Assembly: GCA_050733935.1 (NCBI GenBank)
Contig: JBOHUC010000008.1
Span: 19,243-83,242, forward strand
Reading direction: 5' to 3'
DNA from: JBOHUC01 sp050733935
GTDB taxonomy: Bacteria > Eisenbacteria > RBG-16-71-46 > DASYSL01
DNA: 64,000 nucleotides
Shown: piece after piece, positions 45,059 to 53,733 of the stretch
How the letters are laid out: each line of letters starts with the position of its first letter
Position numbering within the stretch: position 1 is the stretch's first letter
Made by a program: the position numbers and the translations under genes
The notes under the pieces: model-generated
What the model saw: the letters and a program-made list of their open reading frames with translations, nothing else
Database searches by the model: none
Told to the model about the DNA's origin: nothing

Positions 45059-47130
45059 GACCGCCTCCCCCACGTCAGGCGGAGGTGCCCGAGCGTATCC
45101 ATGCGAACCCGCCAGCCGGCCGGAACCCAGGTCGTGGCACCGTACTCGACGATGACGAGCGGGCCGCGTGCGGCGAGGTCGCGTCCGAGCGCCTCGCGCC
45201 GGAGGACGGGCACGCGCTGCGGACGGCCGCTCCCTGCGCGCGCGAACACCGGCGTCGATCCCAGGCGGGCGTCGCGGGCACGCGTGCGTGCGGGCGCACG
45301 CTGCACCGGAAGGCTCGGTCCCCGTCGCCGAGCGGTCAGCTCGCACTGCACGATCTCGATGGACTCGCCCGGCCGCGCGTACCCGAAGCGTCGCTCGTGC
45401 GCGCGGTGGAACTCGTTTCGAAGATCGCGCCCGGCTTGCGCGAGTGAGCCTGCGGGCACGAGCAGCTCGAACGACTGTCCGCGATAGCGCAGTGCGCAGG
45501 CCGTTTCGAAAGCCCACCCGGCGCCGGCGCCGACGAGTCGACCCGTGATTTCGCGACGAAGGGAGGCGAACGTCTCGCGCACGCGCGGCGCCGGCCAGCG
45601 CTCTGAAGGAGCGACCGACAGGAGAATCGTGCGCGTCACATCGTGCATCTCGTCCGCGCCGAGAAGCCCCCACGCCGAGAGCACGCCCGCGCCCGGCGGG
45701 ACCAGCACTTCCCCGACGCCCAGCGATTCCGCGAGCTCGCAGGCATGGAGCGGCCCGGCTCCCCCGAACGCGACGAGTGCGGCGTCGCGCACGTCGTGCC
45801 CGCGCTCGACCGAGATCACGCGCAGCGCGCGCTCGATGGTCGCGTTCGCAACCCCGAGGACGCCACGTGCGGCAGTGATCACATCGGTCCCAAGCGTGCG
45901 CCCCAGGCGAGCGAGAGCCCGCGTTGCCGCGGCAACGTCGAGCGGCATTGCACCATCCAGGAAAAGCCCGGGCAGGATCCGTCCGAGGACGACCTGCGCG
46001 TCCGTCACCGTTGCCGGTCCCCCGCGTCCGTAGCACGCGGGACCGGGATCCGCCCCGGCGGACGAGGGCCCGACCGCGAGCGCACCGCCCGCATCGACGC
46101 GCGCGATCGAGCCGCCTCCCGCCCCCACGGTGTGGACGTCGAGAATCGGGATCGCAAGCGGCACGCCGCCGATCTCGGATTCGCGCGTCGCAAGCAAGCG
46201 TCCTGGCACGAGCGCGACATCCGTCGAAGTGCCACCGATGTCGAGCGTGAGAATCGTCGAAAGACCCGCCGCGCGCGCGATCCGGTGTGCGCCGAGCACG
46301 CCGCCCGCGGGACCCGAGAGAACCGTGTGGACCGGCGTGCGCGCAGCCTCGCGCGCCCGCGCCACGCCACCGTTCGATTGCATGATGCGGAGCCGGTGCG
46401 CACGCGGCGCATCGAGTCGCGCGAGATAGCGCTGAACGAGCGGTCCGACGTACGCGTTCACGGTCGTGGTCGAGCCGCGCTCGACTTCGCGATACATGCG
46501 GACGACATCGGACGAGAGCGAAACAGGAACGCCGGGAAAGGCACGCGCGAGCGCACGGCCCACGCGTCGCTCATTCGAAGGATTGGCATAGGAATGAAGC
46601 AGGCACACCGCGACCGCCTCCGGACGCAGTCGCCGCGCGCGGCGCACGACGGCGGCCAGGGCGGCCGGTCGAAGCGGCACGAGGGCTTCGCCGCCCGGGC
46701 CCGTTCGCTCGTCGAGTCCGAGCGCGGCCCCCGCCGGGACGAGCGACGGCGGCCGCCGCGGCGCGAGCGCGTAGAGCTCGGGGCGATCCTGCCGTGCGAT
46801 CTCGAGAAAGTCCTCGAAGCCCGCCGTGGTCACGAGCGCAATCCGCGCCCCGCGGCGTGCGAGGAGCGCGTTCGTCGCGACTGTAAAGCCGTGCGCGACC
46901 TCCCACGGGCGTGAGCGCGCAACGTCGACGCCGAGCGCGAGCAGCCGGCGTGCCGCGATCGCGAGTCCCTGGTGGAACGCGCGCGACGGATCGTCCGGCG
47001 TGGACGGCACCTTGAACAGGAACGACCCGCCCGGACCCGGGTGAACGACCAGGAAGTCCGTGAACGTCCCGCCGGTATCGATCCCGACGTGAATCCCGCC
47101 TCGCCGTCGGCCTCGCACACCACGCCTCAC
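45055..47130 (-). CDS. Hydantoinase/oxoprolinase subunit A
   Basis: This 691-residue HyuA-family protein begins with the ATP-site motif HVGIDTGGTFTDFLVV. It contains NALLARRGARIALVTTAGFED, QSNGGVARAREAARTPVHTVLSGPAGGV, TLDIGGTSTDVAL, VGAGGGSIARVD and FGGAGPLHACELAE. These mark the actin-like ATPase subunit of oxoprolinase/hydantoinase complexes. The start is GTG at 47130, overlapping the stop of the membrane-protein gene (GTGA). With HyuB and the FAD enzyme it forms a coupled three-gene set. Length is normal for the family. Confidence 0.93.
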   Translation of the reverse strand: MRRGVRGRRRGGIHVGIDTGGTFTDFLVVHPGPGGSFLFKVPSTPDDPSRAFHQGLAIAARRLLALGVDVARSRPWEVAHGFTVATNALLARRGARIALVTTAGFEDFLEIARQDRPELYALAPRRPPSLVPAGAALGLDERTGPGGEALVPLRPAALAAVVRRARRLRPEAVAVCLLHSYANPSNERRVGRALARAFPGVPVSLSSDVVRMYREVERGSTTTVNAYVGPLVQRYLARLDAPRAHRLRIMQSNGGVARAREAARTPVHTVLSGPAGGVLGAHRIARAAGLSTILTLDIGGTSTDVALVPGRLLATRESEIGGVPLAIPILDVHTVGAGGGSIARVDAGGALAVGPSSAGADPGPACYGRGGPATVTDAQVVLGRILPGLFLDGAMPLDVAAATRALARLGRTLGTDVITAARGVLGVANATIERALRVISVERGHDVRDAALVAFGGAGPLHACELAESLGVGEVLVPPGAGVLSAWGLLGADEMHDVTRTILLSVAPSERWPAPRVRETFASLRREITGRLVGAGAGWAFETACALRYRGQSFELLVPAGSLAQAGRDLRNEFHRAHERRFGYARPGESIEIVQCELTARRRGPSLPVQRAPARTRARDARLGSTPVFARAGSGRPQRVPVLRREALGRDLAARGPLVIVEYGATTWVPAGWRVRMDTLGHLRLTWGRRS

Positions 47131-47681
47131 GGGTGCGGCTCCTTCGGGCGCGCGCGGCGGGAGAGCCACTGCGCGAGCCCGAGACCGAGGATCGCGAGCG
47201 CGGCCGCGACATAGACCCACGTCGGGAGCTTCACGGCGTGCCCGAACCACGCGAGCGCGAAGTAGTAAGGAAGACACCCGAGCCCGATCGCAAGCGCGAA
47301 ACGCCACAGCGAGTACCCGCCGGCAGCCGCGATCAAGCGGAGCGGCCCCGCGCCGAGGGGCGTGGCGTAGATCACGAACAGTGCCCAGAACGTCGCGTGA
47401 CTCGAGGTTTGAACGGTCGCCTCAATGCGCTCCTTCCAGCGGCGAAGCCAGCCGGGCAGGCGATCCGAGCGACGAAGGAGCGCCCGCACGCCCAGGTACT
47501 GGACGACCGAGCCTCCGGCCGTGCCGAGCGCGCCGAGCACGGCGACCAGGATCGGGGCATGCTTTTGACCCATGTAGGCCACATAGACGGTAGACGCGAG
47601 AGGAAATAGAAGCGCGTCCACGAACAGGTAGAGGAAGTAGAACCAGAGCTGATCGAACAGCCCCGGGGGTGCCCCGTTCAT
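47127..47681 (-). CDS. VTT/DedA-like multi-pass membrane protein
   Basis: This 184-residue protein has about five transmembrane segments. Sequence such as VAYMGQKHAPILVAVLGALGTAGGSVVQYLGVRALL, and FVIYATPLGAGPLRLIAAAGGYSLWRFALAIGLGCLPYYFAL, resembles VTT/SNARE-associated (DedA/YqaA-like) proteins that take part in lipid flipping or envelope integrity. It is shorter than most. It overlaps the phosphatase stop upstream (ATGA, 47678-47681) and the HyuA start downstream (GTGA), so it is part of a run of coupled genes. Confidence 0.72.
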   Translation of the reverse strand: MNGAPPGLFDQLWFYFLYLFVDALLFPLASTVYVAYMGQKHAPILVAVLGALGTAGGSVVQYLGVRALLRRSDRLPGWLRRWKERIEATVQTSSHATFWALFVIYATPLGAGPLRLIAAAGGYSLWRFALAIGLGCLPYYFALAWFGHAVKLPTWVYVAAALAILGLGLAQWLSRRARPKEPHP

Positions 47682-50017
47682 GCGGCCGGAGTCGGGGCGA
47701 AAACGGGCTCACGCGAGGGTTCGTCTTCCGGGGCGGGCACGGGCGACGGCCGCCGTTCCGGAACGCGCAGCACGACCATCGTCATGTCGTCCTCGAAGTC
47801 ATCGCTGCCCGCGAACGCGCGCACCGCGTTCTTGACGGTGGCCACGATCTCCTCCGCCGACAGGTAGCGATCCATGCTCCGGAGCACGTCCATGAGCCCC
47901 TCCTCGCCGAAGAACTCCCCGTTCGGCGTGCGCGCCTCGGTCACACCGTCCGTGTAGAGAAGGAGCCGGTCGCCGGCCTGGAGCCGGACGCGACCCTCCT
48001 CGAGACGGGGATCCTCGAATACGCCGAGCAGGAGCCCGCCGTGATGCAGCACCTCGATGCGGCCGTCCGCGCGCAGGAGGAGTGGCGGATTGTGTCCGGC
48101 GTTCGTGTAGACGAGCTCGAGGGATTTGGGGTCGAGCCGTCCCAGAAAGCAGGTGGCGAACATGCCGCTCTCGCCGCGCGCGAGCATGAGCGTGTTGATC
48201 CGAGCGAGGATCTCGCGCACCGGGCGGTCCTCGCTGGCCTGCGTGCGCAGCGAGGCCTGCATCATGCTCATGACAAGTGCCGCCGGCACGCCCTTGCCGG
48301 AGACGTCCGCGATCGCGGTCAGGAACGAGTCGCCCGTATCCATGACGTCGAAGTAGTCGCCGCCGACCTCCTTCGACGGCTGGTTCATGCCGAACACGTC
48401 GAGATTCTCGAGACGCGGGAATGTCGTCGGCAGGTATCCGAACTGGATCTGACGCGCGAGCGAGAGCTCCTCCTCGAGCGCGACGCGGCGCACGCTCTCC
48501 GTGTAGAGCGACGCCGTGCGCATTGCGGCCCCGGTCTGGTTCGCGAGCGTTTCGAGCAGGAACAGGTCCTCGCGCGAGAAGCGGCCGCCTGTGATCTTCC
48601 GCCCGAGCGCGATCACGCCGAGCGCCTCCTCGCGATGGCGCACGGGGACGAGCAGCCCCATGTCGAGACTGCGGGTTGTCTCGAGGAACACCTCGGCCTC
48701 GTGCACGAGCTCGGGCGGCCAGCCGTCCACGACCTGGGTCGCGAGCGACGGACCGATCGCCAGCCCCTCTGCGGGCAGCGCGTGCGCCCAGGCGCAGAGC
48801 GACGTGTCGAGCGCGAGCTCGCCGCCCGTACGCACGCCGCCCGCCCGGTCGAACGAGGCGACCGGCTCGAAACGGTCGCCCGCCCGCTGGAGCAGAACGC
48901 AGCGCTCGGTCAGGAGAGATTCGCCCACGGCATGAGTCAGCCGGCCCGCGAGCGTCTCGAGGTCGAGCAGTGTCACGATGTCGCGCGAGAGGTTCTGGAT
49001 GACGGTCCGGCCCTCGCGCCGGTCGCGCGACAGGTAGCCCTCGACGACCTCCTCGAGGCGCGACACGATCGGCGGCAGCGTCGAGACGAGCATGAGCAGG
49101 AGGAGCGGCTCGACAAGCCTGGGATCGATCCCCGACCAGCGCCGCATGAACGACGTGACGACGTTCGAAAGCCCCATGTAGACGAGGATGAGACCGAGCG
49201 CGGGGAGCAGGAACAGGATGCCGCGCCGCACGAGAACACCCGCGTCGAGGAAGCGATAGCGGACGATCGCGTACGCGATCGAGCCGGAGCCCAACGCGAG
49301 CGCGAACACGAGGAGCCCCGCGCGCAGGCCCTCCCCGGCGTTTCCTCCCACTCCGAACACGGTGGGCAGCGGAACCGCGGCCGAATAGAGGACGAGGCAG
49401 GCCCCGAGGCCGAGCGAGATCGCGCGCAGCTGATCGCGCAACCGCGGGCTCGTGACTTCGCGCAGACGTACGCCGAGCACGAGGAGCGTGACGACGACGT
49501 ACGCGAGGTTGACGAGCGAGAACAGGACCTGGTGCGCTTCGTAGAGGAGCCCGAGCGCAACCCGCACCGTCGCGAAGAACGGCGACGCCCACCCGGAGCG
49601 CGACGCGACGTCCGGGATCCAGAACGTCTCGTTCGAGAGCCGGGCGGCGAACGTGAGGAGCAGGTGGAAGATGTAGGGCGTGAAGACGAGGACTTCGAAG
49701 AACGGGATCCGCCGGTACCACCGGGGCTCGCGCGGGAACACGAGCACGAACAGGAGGAGCGACGGGAAGAAGAACTCCCAGAGATACGAGAAGTACTGGG
49801 CCGCGTCGGTGGTTGCGACGACGCCCGAACCGGCTGTGCCCCGGGCAGCGAGCCCGAACCCGACGAGCAAGGCGCCCAGGCCGCCGAACGACAGCATGAG
49901 CGCGGCCCAGCGGTTCGGCCGCTGCCGCGGATCCTCACGGAAGATCGCAATGCCGAGCGCGATGATGAGGGCGCCGAGCGAGACGCAGAGGGTGGCGCCC
50001 CAGAGAGCGAGCGACAT
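47678..50017 (-). CDS. Membrane-bound SpoIIE/RsbU-type PP2C phosphatase with GAF domain
   Basis: This 779-residue protein has about nine hydrophobic segments (about residues 1-320) and a linker helix. A GAF-type sensory domain follows (about 350-510), then a SpoIIE-type PP2C phosphatase (about 525-755). The phosphatase has ELSLARQIQFGYLPTTFP, EVGGDYFDVMDTGDSF, IADVSGKGVPAALVMSMMQA, LVYTNAGHNPPLLL, LLYTDGVTEARTPNGEFFGEEG and DDFEDDMTMVVLRV, all in family order. Such proteins dephosphorylate STAS-type anti-sigma antagonists in partner switching. No anti-sigma or STAS gene is next to it. It precedes the VTT gene by overlap and follows the bactofilin-like gene. Confidence 0.93.
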   Translation of the reverse strand: MSLALWGATLCVSLGALIIALGIAIFREDPRQRPNRWAALMLSFGGLGALLVGFGLAARGTAGSGVVATTDAAQYFSYLWEFFFPSLLLFVLVFPREPRWYRRIPFFEVLVFTPYIFHLLLTFAARLSNETFWIPDVASRSGWASPFFATVRVALGLLYEAHQVLFSLVNLAYVVVTLLVLGVRLREVTSPRLRDQLRAISLGLGACLVLYSAAVPLPTVFGVGGNAGEGLRAGLLVFALALGSGSIAYAIVRYRFLDAGVLVRRGILFLLPALGLILVYMGLSNVVTSFMRRWSGIDPRLVEPLLLLMLVSTLPPIVSRLEEVVEGYLSRDRREGRTVIQNLSRDIVTLLDLETLAGRLTHAVGESLLTERCVLLQRAGDRFEPVASFDRAGGVRTGGELALDTSLCAWAHALPAEGLAIGPSLATQVVDGWPPELVHEAEVFLETTRSLDMGLLVPVRHREEALGVIALGRKITGGRFSREDLFLLETLANQTGAAMRTASLYTESVRRVALEEELSLARQIQFGYLPTTFPRLENLDVFGMNQPSKEVGGDYFDVMDTGDSFLTAIADVSGKGVPAALVMSMMQASLRTQASEDRPVREILARINTLMLARGESGMFATCFLGRLDPKSLELVYTNAGHNPPLLLRADGRIEVLHHGGLLLGVFEDPRLEEGRVRLQAGDRLLLYTDGVTEARTPNGEFFGEEGLMDVLRSMDRYLSAEEIVATVKNAVRAFAGSDDFEDDMTMVVLRVPERRPSPVPAPEDEPSREPVFAPTPAA

Positions 50018-50080
50018 GTCGGCGACGTCCTCCGATGCCGGGGAAGCGGAGGCGCCCCGGACGATCCCGGTCGAGAACGC

Positions 50081-51367
50081 CTAGGGCGCGGGCTGCGCCG
50101 CCCCGGGCGCCGGCACGGGCGGCATCGGGGGCGGAATGGGACCGGCCGGCGGAATCGGGGGCGCGAAGGTCGGGCCCGGTCCGCCGAGCGAACCAGGAAG
50201 CGGCGCAGGCTGGCCCGCCCGACTCATCAGGATGCCTCCCATTCCGGCCCAGATGGCGCCGGTCAGGACGATGAAGCCTAACACGCCGAGCATTCCGCCC
50301 ACGAGTTCGGCGGGCGGGACGAGGGTGCCGAGGAGATTGAACAGATTCCCCACCACTCCGATGGCTCCGAAGGCCCCCACGCCGATGAGTGCGTTTCGCA
50401 TGAGGCTCGGCGCGCCGAGGCGCGGCGCGAGGCGGCGCACGAGCCAGCCCCCGACCGCGGTCGCGCCCAGGATGCCGCCCCACAGGACGAGCAGCATGAG
50501 CCCGACGCAGAAGCCGAGGAGGACGAGGACGGCGATCGGAATCCCGATGATCGTCACGACCAGGAGGACGGCGACGAACGCGACCGCGATGACGGCGGGC
50601 ACCACTCCAAGCATCGCGAGGAAGCCCCATCCGATCGAGGGGAGGGGCCGCTCCTCGATCCGCGCGATCACGCGGGCCGAGCGGCTCGAGGAGAGAAGGA
50701 TCACGATCCAGGCCATGAAGAGCCAGAACGCGAACTTGAGGATGGAGCCCACGAACTTCATCCCGTGGCCCACGACGTTGAGCGCCTCCCAGTTCGCCCA
50801 CCCGCGCGGGAATGCGCCGACCGAGACCGACGATCCGAGCACGGTCGCATTCGGATCCTTGTGGACGGTCCCGCCGACGCTCACCGCGTCGCCCCGGATC
50901 GTGGCTCCCGGCTCGATCGTCACGTCGCCGCCGAGGGCGACCACGTCGTCGTCCACCATGCCCGCGACCGTGATGTTCCCGCCCATCGCGAAGACGTGTC
51001 CGAGCACATGCTGGCCGGGCTCGATCACGATGTCCTCGCCCACCTGGACCACGTCGTTCGCACCCGCCTTGATGTGGTACTTGCGCTCGAGCTCCTCGCG
51101 CGACATGCCCGCGGCTCCGGGAGCGCGCGGCGCGGGCGGCGCCGGAGGCGTGGGGTGCGTGCCGCTGACGCCGGGAGTGCCGGGCGCCGGAACCGGCGGA
51201 ATGAAGTCCCCTTCGACCGAATCGAGGGGCACGGACGGCAGCTCGGTCTCCTGCGCGACCACGGTCGTCGTGCCCTGCCTCTCAACGAGCAGGGTGACGA
51301 CCGCGAGCAGGACGATCGCGCAGACGGCGAGGAGCTCGAGCGGCGGACGGGAACGAGAACTGGACAC
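50081..51367 (-). CDS. Bactofilin-like polymer-forming membrane protein
   Basis: This 428-residue protein has one N-terminal membrane helix (about 10-28) and a Pro-rich linker. A right-handed beta-helix segment follows (about 105-185: GEDIVIEPGQHVLGHVFAMGGNITVAGMVDD, then VSVGGTVHKDPNATVLGSSV), of the kind found in bactofilins and other polymer-forming proteins. A multi-pass membrane region (about 205-400) and a Pro/Gly tail end it. The outer helix could form a periplasmic or membrane-linked scaffold. It starts at GTG 51367, a short distance before the DUF4097 lipoprotein's stop at 51388, so the two are probably co-expressed. Confidence 0.82.
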   Translation of the reverse strand: MSSSRSRPPLELLAVCAIVLLAVVTLLVERQGTTTVVAQETELPSVPLDSVEGDFIPPVPAPGTPGVSGTHPTPPAPPAPRAPGAAGMSREELERKYHIKAGANDVVQVGEDIVIEPGQHVLGHVFAMGGNITVAGMVDDDVVALGGDVTIEPGATIRGDAVSVGGTVHKDPNATVLGSSVSVGAFPRGWANWEALNVVGHGMKFVGSILKFAFWLFMAWIVILLSSSRSARVIARIEERPLPSIGWGFLAMLGVVPAVIAVAFVAVLLVVTIIGIPIAVLVLLGFCVGLMLLVLWGGILGATAVGGWLVRRLAPRLGAPSLMRNALIGVGAFGAIGVVGNLFNLLGTLVPPAELVGGMLGVLGFIVLTGAIWAGMGGILMSRAGQPAPLPGSLGGPGPTFAPPIPPAGPIPPPMPPVPAPGAAQPAP

Positions 51368-51387
51368 GGGATTCTCCCTCAGGCGTT

Positions 51388-52479
51388 CTATTCGGCGCCG
51401 GCCACGGACAGCGAGATGTCGCCCGAGGACGTGCGCACTTCGACGGTACCGGTGCCACCCAGGCTACCGGTCAGGCGATTCCGGGACATGCTCTTCACGT
51501 CGATCGCACTCGTGACCGACATGGCCCCGGTCGCGGTCTGCAGGTCGAGGTTGCCGCCGACGTTCGGCGGGAGCTCGAGGCCCACCGTTCCGGACGACGA
51601 CTTGAGCAGCACGTAGCGGGGCGTTCCCGAAGCGCGCGCCTCGATGTCCCCCGAGGCGGTCTGCGCGCTCAGCGTGTCGGGCCGGGCGTCGAGGGTCGCA
51701 TCCCCGGAGCTGGTCCACACGGTGACGGTTCCGCTCGCTTCGTTCACTTCCACGTCGCCGGTCGAGGTCTCGATGCGGACCGTGCCCCGGACCCGCGTCG
51801 CCTTCACGTCCCCGCTCGTCGCGCGGACCGTGAGCGGCGAGTCGATCTCGTCGGCATCCACGTCGCCCGAAGTGACGCGCACCGTGACCGGCGCGCGAAC
51901 CTGCTTGATGACGATGTCACCCGACGTCGACTCGCACCGCACTTCGCCGGAGAGCGAAGCGAGGTCCATGTCGCCGGTCGTGGTCTTGAGCGTGACGGCC
52001 TGAGTCAGGTCGCGCGCTTCGATGTCCCCGCGCTCGATTTCGACGTGGACCGTCGCGCGCGCCGGGACGGCGACCGTGAGCTCGATCTCGACGCTGCGCC
52101 GGAGCCGCCAGGGCCCGGCCGAAACCGTGACCCGCGAGCGCCCGCGCTCGGGCTCGCGAACCCGCAGGATGAGCTCGTCGCCCGCGCGCTCCATCGTCAC
52201 CCGGATCTGATTGTCGAGCGCTTCCGTCGAGCGCTCGCTCATGGATTGGACGCGCCGGTACGTGACGATACGGAGCGTGTCGTCCGGGCTCGGGACCAGA
52301 TGGACGTCGGCGGTGCGGGCTTCGACCCGGACTTTGGTCTGAGGCAGAAGGGGAACGGCGCTCGCCTGGCGCGACTCACGGACGTGGGAATCGTTGCTCC
52401 GGCAGCCCCCCACGAGGAGGACCAGCAGCAGGGCCCCGGACACCGGGGCGATCGAGAGCAGGAGCGGTTTCTTCGGCAC
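51388..52479 (-). CDS. DUF4097 beta-helical lipoprotein
   Basis: This 363-residue lipoprotein has lipobox LLVGGC with Cys 26. The body is a long series of short beta turns (SGDVDADEIDSPLTVRATSGD, TSTGDVEVNEASGTVTV, SASGDIEARASGTPRYVLLK) typical of DUF4097, a predicted right-handed beta-helix. GTG 52479 has AAGGAGG 6 nt upstream and places the lipobox correctly; an earlier GTG is less well positioned. DUF4097 proteins often accompany membrane stress regulators; here the neighbours are a bactofilin-like protein and a PP2C phosphatase. Confidence 0.85.
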   Translation of the reverse strand: MPKKPLLLSIAPVSGALLLVLLVGGCRSNDSHVRESRQASAVPLLPQTKVRVEARTADVHLVPSPDDTLRIVTYRRVQSMSERSTEALDNQIRVTMERAGDELILRVREPERGRSRVTVSAGPWRLRRSVEIELTVAVPARATVHVEIERGDIEARDLTQAVTLKTTTGDMDLASLSGEVRCESTSGDIVIKQVRAPVTVRVTSGDVDADEIDSPLTVRATSGDVKATRVRGTVRIETSTGDVEVNEASGTVTVWTSSGDATLDARPDTLSAQTASGDIEARASGTPRYVLLKSSSGTVGLELPPNVGGNLDLQTATGAMSVTSAIDVKSMSRNRLTGSLGGTGTVEVRTSSGDISLSVAGAE

Positions 52480-52588
52480 GGCCGGCCTCCTTCGGGTCAC
52501 CTTCGGCCCCCCCTACGGCGGCCCGGGCCCTTGGGTTGCGCGGTTTCGGGCGATTCCCCGTTCATTCTGCGGCGATTCCCCGGCGAGT

Positions 52589-53080
52589 CTAGCGGTAGTT
52601 CGTGAATTGCATTGCCCGCGGCCACTCCTGAGCCTTGACCGCCGCCATCACGCTTTGGAGATCGTCCTTCTTCTTGCTCGAGACGCGGACCTGGTCGCCC
52701 TGGATCGTGGACTGGACGCGCACCGGAAGTCCGCGGATGAACTTCGAAATGTCCTTCGCGAGGTCCGACCCGAGACCGCTCGTGAGCGTGAGCGTCTGAC
52801 GCAGCGTGCCCTTCGCCGCGGGCTCGACGGTCCCCGCTTCGACGGCCTTGAGCGAGACCCCGCGGCGAGCGAGCTTCTGGTCGAGCACGTCGCGCACGTT
52901 CTTGAGCTTCAACTCGTCGTCACCGACGAGCACGATCTTGTCCTTCCCCTCGAGCTTCACTTCGGAGGAGCTGCCTTTGAAGTCGAAGCGCGTCTGGATC
53001 TCCTTCGCGGCCTGCTGCACCGCGTTCTGGACCTCCATCCAGTCCACTTCGGAGACGATGTCGAACGAGAAATCGGCCAT
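52589..53080 (-). CDS. YajQ-family nucleotide-binding protein
   Basis: This 163-residue YajQ protein has the standard opening ADFSFDIVSEVDWMEVQNAVQQA, RFDFKGSSSEVKLEGKDKI, the KLARRGVSLKAVE block and IRGLPVRVQSTIQGDQVRVSSK near the end. Xanthomonas YajQ binds cyclic di-GMP and acts on transcription; other family members bind nucleotides or RNA. No GGDEF or EAL domain gene lies in the window. The ATG at 53080 matches the conserved YajQ start; the longer frame upstream runs through the next terminator. Confidence 0.93.
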   Translation of the reverse strand: MADFSFDIVSEVDWMEVQNAVQQAAKEIQTRFDFKGSSSEVKLEGKDKIVLVGDDELKLKNVRDVLDQKLARRGVSLKAVEAGTVEPAAKGTLRQTLTLTSGLGSDLAKDISKFIRGLPVRVQSTIQGDQVRVSSKKKDDLQSVMAAVKAQEWPRAMQFTNYR

Positions 53081-53113
53081 GGCTCCCTGGTTCTTTGGTT
53101 CTCTGCGGGTTCC

Positions 53114-53146
53114 GGGAAAAAGGAAAGAGGGCCCTCGCGAGCCCTC
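53114..53146 (-). terminator. Intrinsic terminator of the small lipoprotein gene
   Basis: In the reverse direction GAGGGC pairs with GCCCTC (6 bp, 8-nt loop) and is followed by TTTCCTTTTT, between the small lipoprotein stop (53187) and the yajQ start (53080). Confidence 0.7.
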
Positions 53147-53186
53147 CTGCCCGTACCGATCGCAGCGGCGCGGAGCGCGCGCGCGA

Positions 53187-53369
53187 TTACATGTGCGACG
53201 TCGTGTCGGTCGCCGCCGTATCCACCGCTGCCGGCGTCTCGGCCGGCGGGGGCGTCGTCTCGGTGGTCGTGGTCGACGACTCCTCCGTCTTCGGAGCGCA
53301 ACCGACCGTGCCAAGCGTCAGGGTCAGCGCGAACATCGCCACTGCTGCAAGCGCGTAGAGCTTCCGCAT
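53187..53369 (-). CDS. Small lipoprotein (60 residues)
   Basis: This 60-residue protein has a hydrophobic signal stretch and lipobox TVGC with Cys 24. The mature part is only about 36 residues, rich in Thr, Ala, Glu and Pro (EESSTTTTETTPPP), so it is probably an unstructured outer-membrane tether or stress-related lipoprotein. AAGGAGGTGAACGCAGAGG precedes the ATG, and a good terminator follows, which supports a real gene despite its size. No homology was recognised. Confidence 0.75.
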   Translation of the reverse strand: MRKLYALAAVAMFALTLTLGTVGCAPKTEESSTTTTETTPPPAETPAAVDTAATDTTSHM

Positions 53370-53733
53370 CCTCTGCGTTCACCTCCTTCGGCACGTCGGG
53401 CGCCGGAGCGCCGCAACGCCGTCTTGAACTCGGTGCCCGGCCGGAACCTCCGGTTCCTGGATCCGGGTGTCGAATCGGCCCCGCCTACAGCAAGGCACCA
53501 CTTCGAGAGCGGTGCCGTCGGGTGCTCCCATCGCAGGCGTGGTCGGACCGAATTTTCCGGGAGGGAAGCAGGGTGCGAGAGAGTGGGACCCACCCCGGGC
53601 GACAATCCGCGCGGAACCTACGTTCGGGGCCCCGGAGTGTCAAGCGTATTCCCGGGGTTTCGGGCACCTGGCAAGCGTGGCGTTCGATATTCTAAGAACT
53701 TAGCGCCGCCCTAAGCCATTATATGACAAATAT
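53370..53733. other. Intergenic region with an AT-rich patch
   Basis: This 364-base stretch has no gene. Bases 53685-53745 are unusually AT-rich. They hold a CTAAG-AA-CTTAG palindrome (53692-53703) and a reverse-strand TATAAT (53718-53723) that could serve as the -10 of the small lipoprotein gene, though no good -35 is seen. Confidence 0.4.
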
